The translations under genes were made by a program, and so were the position numbers. Shown here in pieces: positions 44,919 to 54,038 of a stretch of 64,000 bases of DNA. Origin of the DNA: UBA1181 sp045600225 (lineage in GTDB: Bacteria; Bacteroidota; Bacteroidia; Bacteroidales; Paludibacteraceae); assembly GCA_045600225.1 (NCBI GenBank), contig JAZRXL010000072.1:110463-174462 (forward strand), given 5' to 3'. The notes beneath the pieces were generated by a model, which was not told the DNA's origin, ran no database searches, and saw only the letters and a list, made by a program, of their open reading frames with translations. The stretch's first letter is position 1; each line of letters starts with the position of its first letter.

Positions 44919-46583
44919 TTATAGTACAAGGATTAGAATCTGTGCTGATAGAATACGTAAGAACATTGTTAATGGGTATACTGTAGCATAAGCGGTTGCT
45001 TGTGCTTGTACTGGTGCGATAGAGTTGGCGTACTCCAATGCCGGAGGATTTGTCGTTACACCAGAAAGCAAGCCACAAATCTTAAGATAGTTGAACTTCA
45101 TAAATCGTGCGATGATAGAGACTGTCATTGCAGGTATGAATGTGATGGCAACACCATACAACATCCAAATATAACCTCCATTGGCAAATGTCTCTGCAAA
45201 GTTTGTTCCGGATGACAATCCTACGCTGCCTAGGAAGAGGATAATGCCCAATTCTTTTATGATAGCATTGGCTCCTGGTGACATGTAGAAGTCCATATTG
45301 AACACTCTTCCCTTGTGACCTAAGATAAGTGCTACGATAAGCGGACCGCCTGCCAATCCAAGTTTCGCAGATGCAGGTAAACCCGGAATAGCAAATGGAA
45401 TGCTTCCAAGTACGATACCTAGGAATATACCTAAGAAAATGGTCGCTGCATTTGGAACAGCTAATTGTTGTAGGGAGTTACCGATCTCCTTTTGGATTTC
45501 AGGAAGTAAGGTTTTCTTTCCTACCACGCGTACTGTATCACCCATTTCTATGGTGGTGTTAAGTGTGGGAAGGATTTCCATTCCTGCTCGGAATATTCTG
45601 GTAATGTTTGCTTCGTATCGTCTGTAAATACCAACTTGTTCGATGGTGCGTCCTGCAATCTTCCTGTTGGTCACCAATACCTCAAACATAGCCAAGGAGC
45701 CATCCACTTCTCTTTTCATGCCAACTTCAACGGGGCCTACAGTCATCTCCAATTTATGAACATAATCTTGGGTTGAAACTCCGTAAATCACATCCCCCTC
45801 ATGAAGTTCAGCATCGTCGTGTATGATATCAAATTGGTCGTTGTGAAGAATTCTGGAAAGTACAAGTTTGTGTCCAAACATCTCTTTGAAAGCTCCAATT
45901 GTTCTTCCGATCAAGTTAGGGTTCGTAACGGTAACTTGCACACTCTCCAATTTTCCTAAATTATTATTGGCGATTTGGTCGGTATAGTTTTTTGATTCTT
46001 CTTTGGTTGAGATTCTGAAAATAGCACGAATCAATAACATAGTTGTGATGATTCCGATTACACCAAAGGGGTAAGCCATGGCGTATGCCATTCCCGATTG
46101 TTCAATACCTATCGTGTTATCTCCCAATGCTTGTTGAGCAGCACCTAAACTTGGAGTGTTGGTAACAGCACCTGATAGGATACCAACAATAACGGATTTG
46201 TCAAGACCAGTGGTTAGAAATAAGCTAACAGTTACAATAACACCAAGAGTTATGTAAAGAACGGCAAGCATATTTAGCTTTAGTCCATCGTTTTTAAAGG
46301 AACTTGCAAAACGAGGTCCCACATTGATACCTATTCCGTACACAAAAAGAATTAGACCAAATTCTTTTACAAAATGAAGGATTTCCGGATTTAAGGGAGC
46401 AGAACCAAAGTAGTTCTTTGCATGCGATAGGAAGATTCCCATAAAGAGAACTCCTGCAATACCTAATTTGATACCTTTAACGCTGATTTTTCCTAAAAGA
46501 AGTCCCACAAAAGCAGTGATGCTTAAGTAGATCAGAATGGAGGCTAAGTTTGTGCCAGCGAACAAGTTAACTAAGAAATCCAT
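44919..46583 (-). CDS. Aspartate:alanine exchanger (AAEx/YidE) family transporter with two TrkA-C domains
   Basis: A 554-residue protein from the Met at 46583; a longer frame from 46637 adds 18 non-conserved residues that overlap the promoter area. It has two blocks of five or so helices (residues about 10-190 and 385-554) with the duplicated motif SGAVTNTPSLGAAQQAL and SGVTTNPPALEYANSI, separated by two TrkA-C-like domains (GRTIGAFKEMFGHKLVLSRIL and GRTIEQVGIYRRYEANITRI). This is the AspT/YidE architecture. The substrate may be aspartate/alanine or another dicarboxylate pair. A TATTTTTG -7 box lies at 46618-46625 (minus strand). Confidence 0.87.
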   Translation of the reverse strand: MDFLVNLFAGTNLASILIYLSITAFVGLLLGKISVKGIKLGIAGVLFMGIFLSHAKNYFGSAPLNPEILHFVKEFGLILFVYGIGINVGPRFASSFKNDGLKLNMLAVLYITLGVIVTVSLFLTTGLDKSVIVGILSGAVTNTPSLGAAQQALGDNTIGIEQSGMAYAMAYPFGVIGIITTMLLIRAIFRISTKEESKNYTDQIANNNLGKLESVQVTVTNPNLIGRTIGAFKEMFGHKLVLSRILHNDQFDIIHDDAELHEGDVIYGVSTQDYVHKLEMTVGPVEVGMKREVDGSLAMFEVLVTNRKIAGRTIEQVGIYRRYEANITRIFRAGMEILPTLNTTIEMGDTVRVVGKKTLLPEIQKEIGNSLQQLAVPNAATIFLGIFLGIVLGSIPFAIPGLPASAKLGLAGGPLIVALILGHKGRVFNMDFYMSPGANAIIKELGIILFLGSVGLSSGTNFAETFANGGYIWMLYGVAITFIPAMTVSIIARFMKFNYLKICGLLSGVTTNPPALEYANSIAPVQAQATAYATVYPLTMFLRILSAQILILVL

Positions 46584-46808
46584 AAAATTTGTATTTGTTT
46601 TTGTATGAATATTTATGCAAAAATACAAATTTTGCAAATAGGTAGTATATAAAATCGAGTAAAAGTTATGTTAAAAAACATAATATGTACAAAAAAGACA
46701 TGAATAGGACTATTGATAAAAAATATTAGATTTTTTTATCGTTGTTGAATTGAATCTGTAAATAAGTTTGTTTGATTCAGAAAGGGCGAGTAAGAAGAAC
46801 GATTGTCC

Positions 46809-47243
46809 TTATTTGTTAAAGCGTCTCTCTTGTACGATAAAAAGCGCCTCTTCTTTTATGTTGCTTGGTGGTTGAACTTCTCGAATTTGTAGGCTTTTTA
46901 ACCAACCACTGATGTCATGTTCTTTAAGAGTATAGAATATGTCCTCGAATAGTTTTATCTCACCTTCTGTGTATGATTCTGGATCTCTACCTTTGAATTG
47001 GTCTAATTCCTCATCGTCATAATATTCTGCTTGAATTCTTGTATTGATGAGGGTGTCTCTTTCGCATACTTCGTGTTGACCACAACATTCTTCATCGTTT
47101 GTTGTACGTTTCTTTGTTGTAGTGGTGATCTTAGAGTCTTTTGGCTCGGATTGGGATGTCTTTTGTTGCTTTCTCTTGTTCGCAACGTATAGGTAAACCG
47201 AGAGTAAAAGAATGAATACGATTAATAATACTATTCCCTTCAT
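46809..47243 (-). CDS. Conserved single-pass membrane protein with ECCGxHEVCE motif
   Basis: A 144-residue protein with one N-terminal membrane segment (GIVLLIVFILLLSVYLYVA), a basic-polar linker of about 30 residues, then a soluble domain beginning EECCGQHEVCERD, with YYDDEELDQFKGRD and YTEGEIKLFEDIFYTLKEHD. The spaced cysteines and histidine could bind a metal. I recognise it as a conserved Bacteroidota protein without a known role. It starts 1 nt after murF ends, so it is co-transcribed with murF and may act near the envelope. Confidence 0.65.
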   Translation of the reverse strand: MKGIVLLIVFILLLSVYLYVANKRKQQKTSQSEPKDSKITTTTKKRTTNDEECCGQHEVCERDTLINTRIQAEYYDDEELDQFKGRDPESYTEGEIKLFEDIFYTLKEHDISGWLKSLQIREVQPPSNIKEEALFIVQERRFNK

Positions 47244-47244
47244 A

Positions 47245-48516
47245 TTATAGAAGATTTACACATTCAATAAGCTTCATACTATTAGATCCTTTTACCAAAA
47301 CAAGTTTTCCTTTAATAGGATTCTTTTGTAGGTATTGGTTTAATGCATTAACATCCGGGAATTTATTTGCACGGGGACATTCTGTTTGTGCAAAGTTTTG
47401 TCCAATTAAAAAGATGTCTGATATAGATGATTGAGTTAGTTTGTCTGCTACTTTCTGGTGTTCGGTTTCGCTTACTGCACCTAACTCCTTCATGTCTCCT
47501 AACACGACGGCCTTATTGTCGTTTTTGATTTGGATGAAATTGTCTAAAGACGCATTCATGCTTGTTGGGTTAGCATTGTAGGCATCGATGATCAATTCGT
47601 TAAAGTTTGTCTTCTTGAATTGAGATCGGTTGTTTGTTGGGGTATACTCTTCAATTGCCTTTGCAATTTCATCGTCGGATAGGTTGAAGTTCTTTCCAAT
47701 AGTAATGGCTGCCAATACATTCTCGAAGTTGTATCGTCCAATTAGTTGTGTTTGGATGTTTACTCCTTTCCATGAAATAGCAAGGAATGGATCGGAAGAG
47801 GTAATCTCTGCATTTGTTATGGACATTCCGTAAGGAATCGTCTCAAGACCTTTTTCTATGGCTTTCTGACTTAGTATTTCGTTGTCTTGATTTACGAATG
47901 CTTTGCCTTTTGTGTTTGCCAAGAATTCGTATAATTCGCATTTGGTGTTGATGACACCTTCAAATGAACCAAAACCTTCAATATGAGCCTTCCCTACATT
48001 GGTGATGACACCGAAGTTGGGATGGGCGATATTTACAAGCGTCTTGATTTCTCCTGGATGGTTGGCTCCCATCTCTATAATGGCAATCTCGTGATCTTTC
48101 TTTAATTGAAGTAATGTTAAAGGGACACCGATGTGGTTGTTGAGATTTCCTTGTGTATAGAGGATGTTATATTTCTTTTTTAGAACGCTTGCTATAAGTT
48201 CTTTCGTTGTAGTTTTACCATTTGTGCCAGTAACGCCAACAATTGGAGTGTTAAGTGTATCTCTGTGTTTAGATGCCAATTGCTGAAGTGTTGTAAGGCA
48301 ATCTGGGACATAGAATATATTTGTACCATTTGCATATTCTTCTTCATCTACAAAGGCATAAGAACAGCCTTTTTCTATGGTTTCTTTGGCAAAGTGGTTG
48401 CCATTGAAGTTGGCACCTTTTAATGCAAAGAATATGGATCCTTTTGGACAATTTCTACTATCCGTTGTGATAGTAGGGCATTGAAGGAATAGCTCGTATA
48501 TTTTATCTAAGTCCAT
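47245..48516 (-). CDS. murF: UDP-N-acetylmuramoyl-tripeptide:D-alanyl-D-alanine ligase
   Basis: Last cytoplasmic step in making the peptidoglycan pentapeptide. The 423-residue Mur ligase has the ATP loop GVTGTNGKTTTKELI near residue 95, the EMGANHPGEI metal-site block, GKAHIEGFGSFEGV, the central NNRSQF motif and YNANPTSMNASL. The upstream gldJ gene is on the same strand, a common pairing in Bacteroidota, but a terminator lies between them. Confidence 0.95.
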   Translation of the reverse strand: MDLDKIYELFLQCPTITTDSRNCPKGSIFFALKGANFNGNHFAKETIEKGCSYAFVDEEEYANGTNIFYVPDCLTTLQQLASKHRDTLNTPIVGVTGTNGKTTTKELIASVLKKKYNILYTQGNLNNHIGVPLTLLQLKKDHEIAIIEMGANHPGEIKTLVNIAHPNFGVITNVGKAHIEGFGSFEGVINTKCELYEFLANTKGKAFVNQDNEILSQKAIEKGLETIPYGMSITNAEITSSDPFLAISWKGVNIQTQLIGRYNFENVLAAITIGKNFNLSDDEIAKAIEEYTPTNNRSQFKKTNFNELIIDAYNANPTSMNASLDNFIQIKNDNKAVVLGDMKELGAVSETEHQKVADKLTQSSISDIFLIGQNFAQTECPRANKFPDVNALNQYLQKNPIKGKLVLVKGSNSMKLIECVNLL

Positions 48517-48556
48517 GGTAAACTATGTGATTGATTTTTGTGATTATAAGGGTAAG

Positions 48557-48588
48557 AAAAAAGCCCCTTTTTTAAGAGGGGCTTTTCC
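48557..48588 (-). terminator. Terminator of gldJ
   Basis: AAAAGCCCC (48559-48567) pairs with GGGGCTTTT (48578-48586); on the minus strand it is followed by six T. Placed about 20 nt after the gldJ stop. Confidence 0.82.
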
Positions 48589-48606
48589 TTTGAATATTGA
48601 GTTACA

Positions 48607-50166
48607 TTATCTTACATCTCCATCTTCTGCACCTACCTTACTCATAGCGCAACGGAAACCGATATCACTTCTACTTTCTGTTTGCTCCAAGTATCTTCTT
48701 TGACCTGGGTTCAACCAGTAAGCACGGTCTTTCCATCCACCACCTTTGTAAACGCGAGCAGTATTTGAAATCTTTGAAGTCAACATACCTTCAGCGTCAT
48801 TATCTGGATCGTACAATTTCTTAGTTGCGATATCAGGATCGCTGATAACTTTCCATTGTGATCTGTCCAATGCACTTGCAGCGTCTCCATCTCGGTAGTT
48901 GCGTACATCCATCTTGATGTATTTTTCCATTTCAGTATCCTTAGAAACTGGGTAGTCAAATACTACGCGACCCAAGCTATCGATCTTTGGAACCTTTACG
49001 TTTTGTCCGTCGATAGTAGTCTCTTCCTTAACTGGAACTTTGTATTCGTTACCACGGAATGGGTTGTACTCTTGTACATCATCGCTTGACAATACACGAT
49101 ATACGTCCAATACCCACTCGTTAACGTTTCCTGCCATACAGTACAAACCGAACTCATTTGGCCAGAATGCATCAACTGGAGCTGTGATAGTAGCGTGGTC
49201 GTTCAAGTTACCACCCATACCCATCATATCACCACGTCCACGAACGTAGTTAGCGTACATTTGACCTTTAACCTTCTTAGAAGGGTTACGCATTTGGTGA
49301 CCGTACCAAGGATAAATCTTCTTTTGCTCGTAGTTCTCTTCTCCCTCGATAGCTTTTGTACCATATGCTGCGTACTCCCACTCTGCTTCAGTTGGAAGAC
49401 GGAACTTAGGAAGAAGGACACCGTCAGACATGTTTGTCTTTCTAACATTTCCATAAACGTCAGTCATTGGTTTTGATCCCTCTGCTGGTTTATAGTCAGG
49501 CTTCATAATATACTTTTGAGTGTTGAATACTTGGTTTTGAGCAATGTCATTACCATCAGTATTACCTTTCAAAGCTTGGAAGTCTGTGTATTGAATGATT
49601 CCCTTCTCAGCCATTCTCATCTCGTTAACACGGTCTGTACGCCAAGTGGCGAAATCAACACATTGTTCCCAAGATACACCTACTACTGGATACCAGTTGT
49701 AAGCTACGTGTGAGAAATAGAAATCCAAATATGGTTCGTTGTAAGCCAACTCCTCACGCCATACTAATGTGTCAGGATAAGCCTTCTCTACAAATTCTGG
49801 ATTGTTGTGGAACACATTTGACATCCAGTGCAAATACTCTCTCCAGTTTACGTTGCTAATTTCACATTGGTCCATATAGAAAGATGCAACGGTTACTCTT
49901 CTTGGAATGTTATTCCAATCTCCCACAACATCCTCTATCACACGACCTTGAGTGAATGTACCACCCTCGATGAACACCATTCCTGGAGGTGTGTCTTGTT
50001 CGTAACCACTAACGACTTGGAAACCACCATTCTCTTTGTCGTTATACTTCCATCCTGTGACATTTGATACCTTAGAGTCTTTCAGCTTCTTTTCTTTACA
50101 AGACGGTAAAACCGCTCCTGCAAGCAATAGCATCAATGCCATTTTAAATAAACTTACGTGTCTCAT
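48607..50166 (-). CDS. gldJ: Gliding/T9SS lipoprotein GldJ (SUMF1-fold)
   Basis: A 519-residue outer-membrane-associated lipoprotein. The lipobox is LLLAGAVLPSC with the lipidated Cys near residue 23. After it comes the GldJ-specific TGWKYNDKENGGFQV block and then a formylglycine-generating-enzyme fold: PPGMVFIEGGTFTQGRV, SFYMDQCEISNVNWREYL, PDTLVWREEL, YPVVGVSWEQCVDFATWRTDR, FRLPTEAEWEYAA and the final YLEQTESRSDIGFRCAMS. The TGW block and the WRTDRVNEM sequence fit GldJ rather than PorK/GldK. GldJ is needed for stable GldK and for type IX secretion and gliding. Codon use is uniform, suggesting high expression. murF follows. Confidence 0.87.
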   Translation of the reverse strand: MRHVSLFKMALMLLLAGAVLPSCKEKKLKDSKVSNVTGWKYNDKENGGFQVVSGYEQDTPPGMVFIEGGTFTQGRVIEDVVGDWNNIPRRVTVASFYMDQCEISNVNWREYLHWMSNVFHNNPEFVEKAYPDTLVWREELAYNEPYLDFYFSHVAYNWYPVVGVSWEQCVDFATWRTDRVNEMRMAEKGIIQYTDFQALKGNTDGNDIAQNQVFNTQKYIMKPDYKPAEGSKPMTDVYGNVRKTNMSDGVLLPKFRLPTEAEWEYAAYGTKAIEGEENYEQKKIYPWYGHQMRNPSKKVKGQMYANYVRGRGDMMGMGGNLNDHATITAPVDAFWPNEFGLYCMAGNVNEWVLDVYRVLSSDDVQEYNPFRGNEYKVPVKEETTIDGQNVKVPKIDSLGRVVFDYPVSKDTEMEKYIKMDVRNYRDGDAASALDRSQWKVISDPDIATKKLYDPDNDAEGMLTSKISNTARVYKGGGWKDRAYWLNPGQRRYLEQTESRSDIGFRCAMSKVGAEDGDVR

Positions 50167-50283
50167 AGCACTATAAATAAATAAGATAATGTTTACTTTT
50201 TAATAATTCAATAACTCTGTTTCTATTGTTTTATTGCCTAAATGCGAAAAAAAATCTCACTCACTTTTTTTGCGTCTTCAAGC

Positions 50284-50314
50284 ATTGGGCAAAGATATAT
50301 ATTTTCTATTTTTG
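50284..50314 (+). promoter_or_regulatory. Divergent promoter region of folP and gldJ
   Basis: Plus strand: TTG (50285-50287), about 19 nt, TATTTTTG (50307-50314), upstream of folP. Minus strand: TATCTTTG read on the opposite strand at 50290-50297, about 125 nt before gldJ. The two -7 boxes are only 9 nt apart, so polymerase could bind in one direction at a time. Confidence 0.55.
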
Positions 50315-50381
50315 CAGAAAATATTTTTAGTATATTTTTTTTAACATTTTTAATGCTTATTTAAAATTCAGTTGTGGGCAT

Positions 50382-51206
50382 ATGGAACAAAATAAAAGTA
50401 TATCAATGAATTATACTCCTTCAAACCCAGTTGTGATGGGTATAATAAATGTTACTCCTGATTCGTTCTATTCATCATCTCGATGTAAAGAACCTTCCTT
50501 AATATTAAAAAAAATTGACCAATTTGTATCTGAGGGGGGGGCTATTATTGATTTGGGAGGTTGCTCAACAAGACCTAATTCCGTTGTGGCGTCAGAAAAA
50601 GAGGAGTTGGACCGTGTTCTACCAGCATTGGAATTGATTAGGAAAGAGTATCCTGATTTGATAATCTCTATTGATACTTTCCGTGGAAATGTAGCTCGTA
50701 GGGCGGTAGAGGATTATCAGGTATCTATCATTAATGATGTTTACGCCTTTGAAAGGGATGAAAACATGTTGGATGCAGTCGTTTCTTTGAATGTTCCCTA
50801 TGTTTTAACTCACTATTCTGAGATTAAATCGCAAGAAGGTGATTTTATGAGTGAAATTTTTCGTTTCTTTGCAGACAAAATATCTCTTTTGAAAGAAAGG
50901 GGTGTTCAGAACATATTCGTAGATCCTGGATATGGGTTTGGAAAGACAATGGAGCAAAACTTTGAACTCTTGTCACGCCAGTCTGAATTATTAGATTTAG
51001 GATGTCCTATCTTAGCTGGTATATCAAGGAAAAGAATGATCTGGCAGAGTTTGTCTATTACTCCGGATGATGCATTGAATGGGACTACGGTATTGAATAC
51101 CATTGCACTGCAAAATGGGGCAAGTATATTGAGAGTTCATGATGTGAAAGAGGCTGTGCAGGCAGTCCGACTTTCTTCGTTGTGTAGCAAAAAGGCAAAT
51201 AAATAA
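50382..51206 (+). CDS. folP: Dihydropteroate synthase
   Basis: Joins p-aminobenzoate to the pterin in folate synthesis; target of sulphonamides. The 274-residue TIM barrel has the signatures MGIINVTPDSFYSSSR, IDLGGCSTRPNS, ISIDTFRGNVARRAV, the DPGYGFGKTMEQNFELL pterin block and GISRKRMIW. The coding sequence holds a run of eight G (50534-50541) in the EGGAIIDLGG codons, unusual for this low-GC DNA but in frame. The Met at codon 9 is an alternative start. cdaA follows by 18 nt. Confidence 0.95.
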   Translation: MEQNKSISMNYTPSNPVVMGIINVTPDSFYSSSRCKEPSLILKKIDQFVSEGGAIIDLGGCSTRPNSVVASEKEELDRVLPALELIRKEYPDLIISIDTFRGNVARRAVEDYQVSIINDVYAFERDENMLDAVVSLNVPYVLTHYSEIKSQEGDFMSEIFRFFADKISLLKERGVQNIFVDPGYGFGKTMEQNFELLSRQSELLDLGCPILAGISRKRMIWQSLSITPDDALNGTTVLNTIALQNGASILRVHDVKEAVQAVRLSSLCSKKANK

Positions 51207-51223
51207 TTGAAGAAAAGATAATT

Positions 51224-52003
51224 ATGAGGTTTGGTATTAGATTCATCGATATTATAGATATTGTAATTGTTGCCATTCTCTTGTATAAGGTGTACAAGAT
51301 GTTGAATGGAACGACTGCAATTCGTGTATTCTTTGGAATCCTGATGTTTGTGTTGGTTTGGTTGGTAGTCAACTTTGTGTTTGAAATGCAACTGATGGGT
51401 GGATTGATGAATCAAATTGTTAATGTTGGTGCCATTGCCCTCATTATTTTGTTCCAGGAAGAGCTGAGACGATTTTTGTCACTATTGGGTTCAAAAGATA
51501 ATTTCATTCTTCGTTTCTTTGGGAAATTGTTCTCTTCCAAGAAAGCTAATTTGATAGAGACGGATGCGATGCAAGTGGTTATCGCTTGTAAGAACATGTC
51601 AAAGCAAAAAATAGGTGCCCTTATGGTATTTAAGCGAGGGGACGATCTAAAGGGTGTAGAGGTGACGGGAGAAACTTTGAACGCTGTGGTGAGTTCGCGT
51701 TTGATTCAAAACATCTTTTTCAAAAATTCTCCTTTGCACGATGGAGCTATGATAATATCAGGAAACAAAATTTTGAGTGCAGGTTGTATCTTGCCTGTAT
51801 CTCATAATCAAAACATATCGAAAGATTGTGGACTTCGACATCGTGCTGCATTGGGTATGTCGGAGAAGTCTGATGCTCTTTCCGTAATAGTTTCGGAAGA
51901 GACGGGTAACATATCTGTTGCTCAATATGGAGAGTTGATGTTGAATATTACTTCTGAACAATTGGAAGCTCTTTTGTCTGACGGTCAGATAAATAACAAA
52001 TAG
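51224..52003 (+). CDS. cdaA: Diadenylate cyclase CdaA
   Basis: Makes the second messenger cyclic di-AMP from two ATP. Three N-terminal membrane helices (residues about 10-80) precede the DAC domain with its two signatures, PLHDGAMIIS (DGA) and CGLRHRAALGMSE (RHR). The 259-residue length and domain order fit CdaA (YbbP). The folP-cdaA order is common in Bacteroidota. Cyclic di-AMP usually controls potassium and osmotic balance. The short gap to lolD suggests one transcript. Confidence 0.94.
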   Translation: MRFGIRFIDIIDIVIVAILLYKVYKMLNGTTAIRVFFGILMFVLVWLVVNFVFEMQLMGGLMNQIVNVGAIALIILFQEELRRFLSLLGSKDNFILRFFGKLFSSKKANLIETDAMQVVIACKNMSKQKIGALMVFKRGDDLKGVEVTGETLNAVVSSRLIQNIFFKNSPLHDGAMIISGNKILSAGCILPVSHNQNISKDCGLRHRAALGMSEKSDALSVIVSEETGNISVAQYGELMLNITSEQLEALLSDGQINNK

Positions 52004-52013
52004 TAGTGTGGTT

Positions 52014-52676
52014 ATGAATGATGTAATAATAAAGGCGGAAGGCATTACTAAGAGTTTTGGCTCTTTGCGTGTGTTGAATGATGTTTCGTTGGAGATATCA
52101 AAGGGAGAGTTTGTTTCCATTGTGGGTCAAAGTGGTGCGGGAAAGACCACGTTGCTGCAGATTCTTGGTACATTGGATAAACCCGATTCTGGAAAGGTGT
52201 ATATACAAAACTCTTCCGTGTTTGACTTAGAAGAAAAACCCCTTGCGTCATTTCGTAATCTTCATATTGGTTTTGTTTTTCAATTCCATCAATTATTGCC
52301 AGAGTTCACTGCTTTGGAGAATGTTATGATTCCAGCTTTGATTGCAAAGAAGAGTAAGGAGGAAGCAGAGAAATCTGCAATTGAACTATTGAATTTTCTT
52401 GGTGTAAGGCAACGAGCTAGTCATAAGCCTAATGAGTTGTCTGGAGGTGAGCGTCAAAGGATTGCAGTTGCTCGTGCCTTGGTAAATCGTCCGGATGTGT
52501 TGCTTGCAGACGAGCCTTCGGGTAGTCTGGATTCGAAAAATAAGGTTGAGTTACACAACTTATTTATGCAGTTGAGAAATGAGTTGAAACAGACATTGGT
52601 GGTTGTTACGCACGATATGGAAATGGCGTCTGTTTCAGATAGGGTTCTGAATATGCAAGACGGAAGGATAATTTAA
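52014..52676 (+). CDS. lolD: LolD-type ABC transporter ATPase
   Basis: ATP-binding subunit of the LolCDE family, which releases lipoproteins from the inner membrane. The ATG at 52014 (MNDVIIKAEGIT) is preferred over an upstream GTG two codons earlier. Walker A is GQSGAGKTTLLQ, the signature is NELSGGERQRIAVARAL, Walker B is VLLADEPSGSLD, and the switch His is in VVVTHDMEMA. The MacB/LolD subgroup is shown by the ENVMIPAL and FQFHQLLPEF blocks. A LolE-like permease lies at 56043-57260 on the other strand and could be its partner, though it is not adjacent. Confidence 0.9.
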   Translation: MNDVIIKAEGITKSFGSLRVLNDVSLEISKGEFVSIVGQSGAGKTTLLQILGTLDKPDSGKVYIQNSSVFDLEEKPLASFRNLHIGFVFQFHQLLPEFTALENVMIPALIAKKSKEEAEKSAIELLNFLGVRQRASHKPNELSGGERQRIAVARALVNRPDVLLADEPSGSLDSKNKVELHNLFMQLRNELKQTLVVVTHDMEMASVSDRVLNMQDGRII

Positions 52677-52688
52677 AACTCCCGTTTG

Positions 52689-52720
52689 TTTGCTATTTAG
52701 GAATAATAGAACTATTTTTG
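52689..52720 (+). promoter_or_regulatory. Bacteroidota-type promoter of comF
   Basis: TTTG (52689-52692), 20-nt spacer, TATTTTTG (52713-52720), 28 nt before the comF ATG. Confidence 0.65.
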
Positions 52721-52748
52721 TGTTTGCAAAAATAGGTGGTTTAGTTGT

Positions 52749-53492
52749 ATGAAAAAGTTTTCCGGCAAATTGAGGATGTTTGATTATCAGTATTTTAAGA
52801 AGTTGATAACGACGCGTTGCTCTGATTTCTTAGATCTGTTTTATCCTCGTTTATGTGTCGGATGTGGTAAGGCGCTACTTAGTAAAGAGTCTGATTTGTG
52901 CCTATCGTGTTTAATGCAACTGCCTATTGTTTCTGGCACGAATGTGTTAGGAAATTTCGTAGAAGAGAAGTTCTATGGAAGAGTTGAAATAGAAGAGGCT
53001 TCCTCTTTTTTATATTATGAAAAGGAGACATTATCTCAAGAGCTCTTGCATCATATAAAATATCAAGGAGGAAAAGAGTTGGGAAGGAGACTTGGTCTGA
53101 TGTTTGGCCGATATTTGCAAGGGAACAAGTTTTCAAGTGTGGATGCTATAGTTCCAGTCCCCCTTCATCCCAACAAATATAAGATCAGAGGATATAACCA
53201 AAGCGAATGGATTGCCAATGGTTTATCCGAGGCATTAGGAAAACCCGTTTGGACAGATGTTTTAGAGCGTTCGGTAGAGAATGCAACCCAAACAAGAAAA
53301 AGTGCGGTGGAGCGTTGGAAAAATGTGGAGGGCATTTTTCAAGTAATGAACCACAGGGAAATAAAAGGAAAACATTTGTTGATTGTGGATGATGTCCTGA
53401 CAACCGGCGCAACGATAGAAGCGTGTGCTATCCCGTTGAAGGAGATTGAAAATGTGAAGGTAAGTGTGGCAACCTTGGCCATCGTAAATTAG
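52749..53492 (+). CDS. comF: ComF-family phosphoribosyltransferase-like protein
   Basis: A 247-residue protein with an N-terminal zinc-finger-like motif (LCVGCGKAL and LCLSCLMQ, four cysteines) and a type I phosphoribosyltransferase fold in the second half: VPVPLHPNKYKIRGYNQSE and the PRPP loop VDDVLTTGATI. ComF proteins are needed for DNA uptake; dprA, another uptake gene, is 4 kb away. The enzymatic activity, if any, is not established. Confidence 0.88.
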   Translation: MKKFSGKLRMFDYQYFKKLITTRCSDFLDLFYPRLCVGCGKALLSKESDLCLSCLMQLPIVSGTNVLGNFVEEKFYGRVEIEEASSFLYYEKETLSQELLHHIKYQGGKELGRRLGLMFGRYLQGNKFSSVDAIVPVPLHPNKYKIRGYNQSEWIANGLSEALGKPVWTDVLERSVENATQTRKSAVERWKNVEGIFQVMNHREIKGKHLLIVDDVLTTGATIEACAIPLKEIENVKVSVATLAIVN

Positions 53493-53524
53493 AAAAAATA
53501 GTGTTAATTTAAAATTTATAGAAA

Positions 53525-53971
53525 ATGAAGAATTTGAAATTTTGGTCATTGTTCGTGGCTTTGTTTTTAGGTCTTTCTTTTGGTTTCACTTCTTGTGGTG
53601 ATGATGAAGAAAAAGATGAGAAAACAGAAAAAACAATTGTAGAAGATGAGACAATTCAAAAAGGTCAAACTTTCTATCAGAATTTGGATAAGGCTGTAAA
53701 TGGTACCACAGAAGAGAAGGCTGTTGCTATTACATCTGTTGTTGCAACAGGTTTTGATTATAAGAATCATAAGAGTGATGCAGAGTGGACAACAAACTTC
53801 TTGGCAGGTGTTGCAATGGAGAAGTATGGTGTGGCAGACAAGGCAATGGCTAAGACTGACGAATACCAACAAAAGGTTGCTGCTGTAAAGGCAGTGTTGG
53901 ATGAAGGTTTCACATCTGAGAATGTGTCAAATGTTTTGATTCAATTGTCTAGCTTTATTTCAAACAAGTAA
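53525..53971 (+). CDS. Small helical lipoprotein of unknown function
   Basis: A 148-residue lipoprotein: signal residues 1-24 (FVALFLGLSFGFTSC), mature start CGDDEEKDEKTEKT, a very acidic linker. The rest is helical with charged faces (TFYQNLDKAVNGTTEEKAVA, WTTNFLAGVAMEKYGVADKAMAK, VAAVKAVLDEGFTSENV). I do not recognise the family. It stands 32 nt after comF and ends at a terminator; whether it shares the comF transcript is unclear. Confidence 0.62.
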   Translation: MKNLKFWSLFVALFLGLSFGFTSCGDDEEKDEKTEKTIVEDETIQKGQTFYQNLDKAVNGTTEEKAVAITSVVATGFDYKNHKSDAEWTTNFLAGVAMEKYGVADKAMAKTDEYQQKVAAVKAVLDEGFTSENVSNVLIQLSSFISNK

Positions 53972-53989
53972 TCAAAAGGTATAAAGGAA

Positions 53990-54016
53990 GCACGAGGGAT
54001 CCCCTCGTGCTTTTTT
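53990..54016 (+). terminator. Terminator after the small helical lipoprotein gene
   Basis: GCACGAGGG (53990-53998) pairs perfectly with CCCTCGTGC (54002-54010), loop ATC, T6 tail. Confidence 0.88.
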
Positions 54017-54038
54017 AGTTTAATATGCATCATATAGA

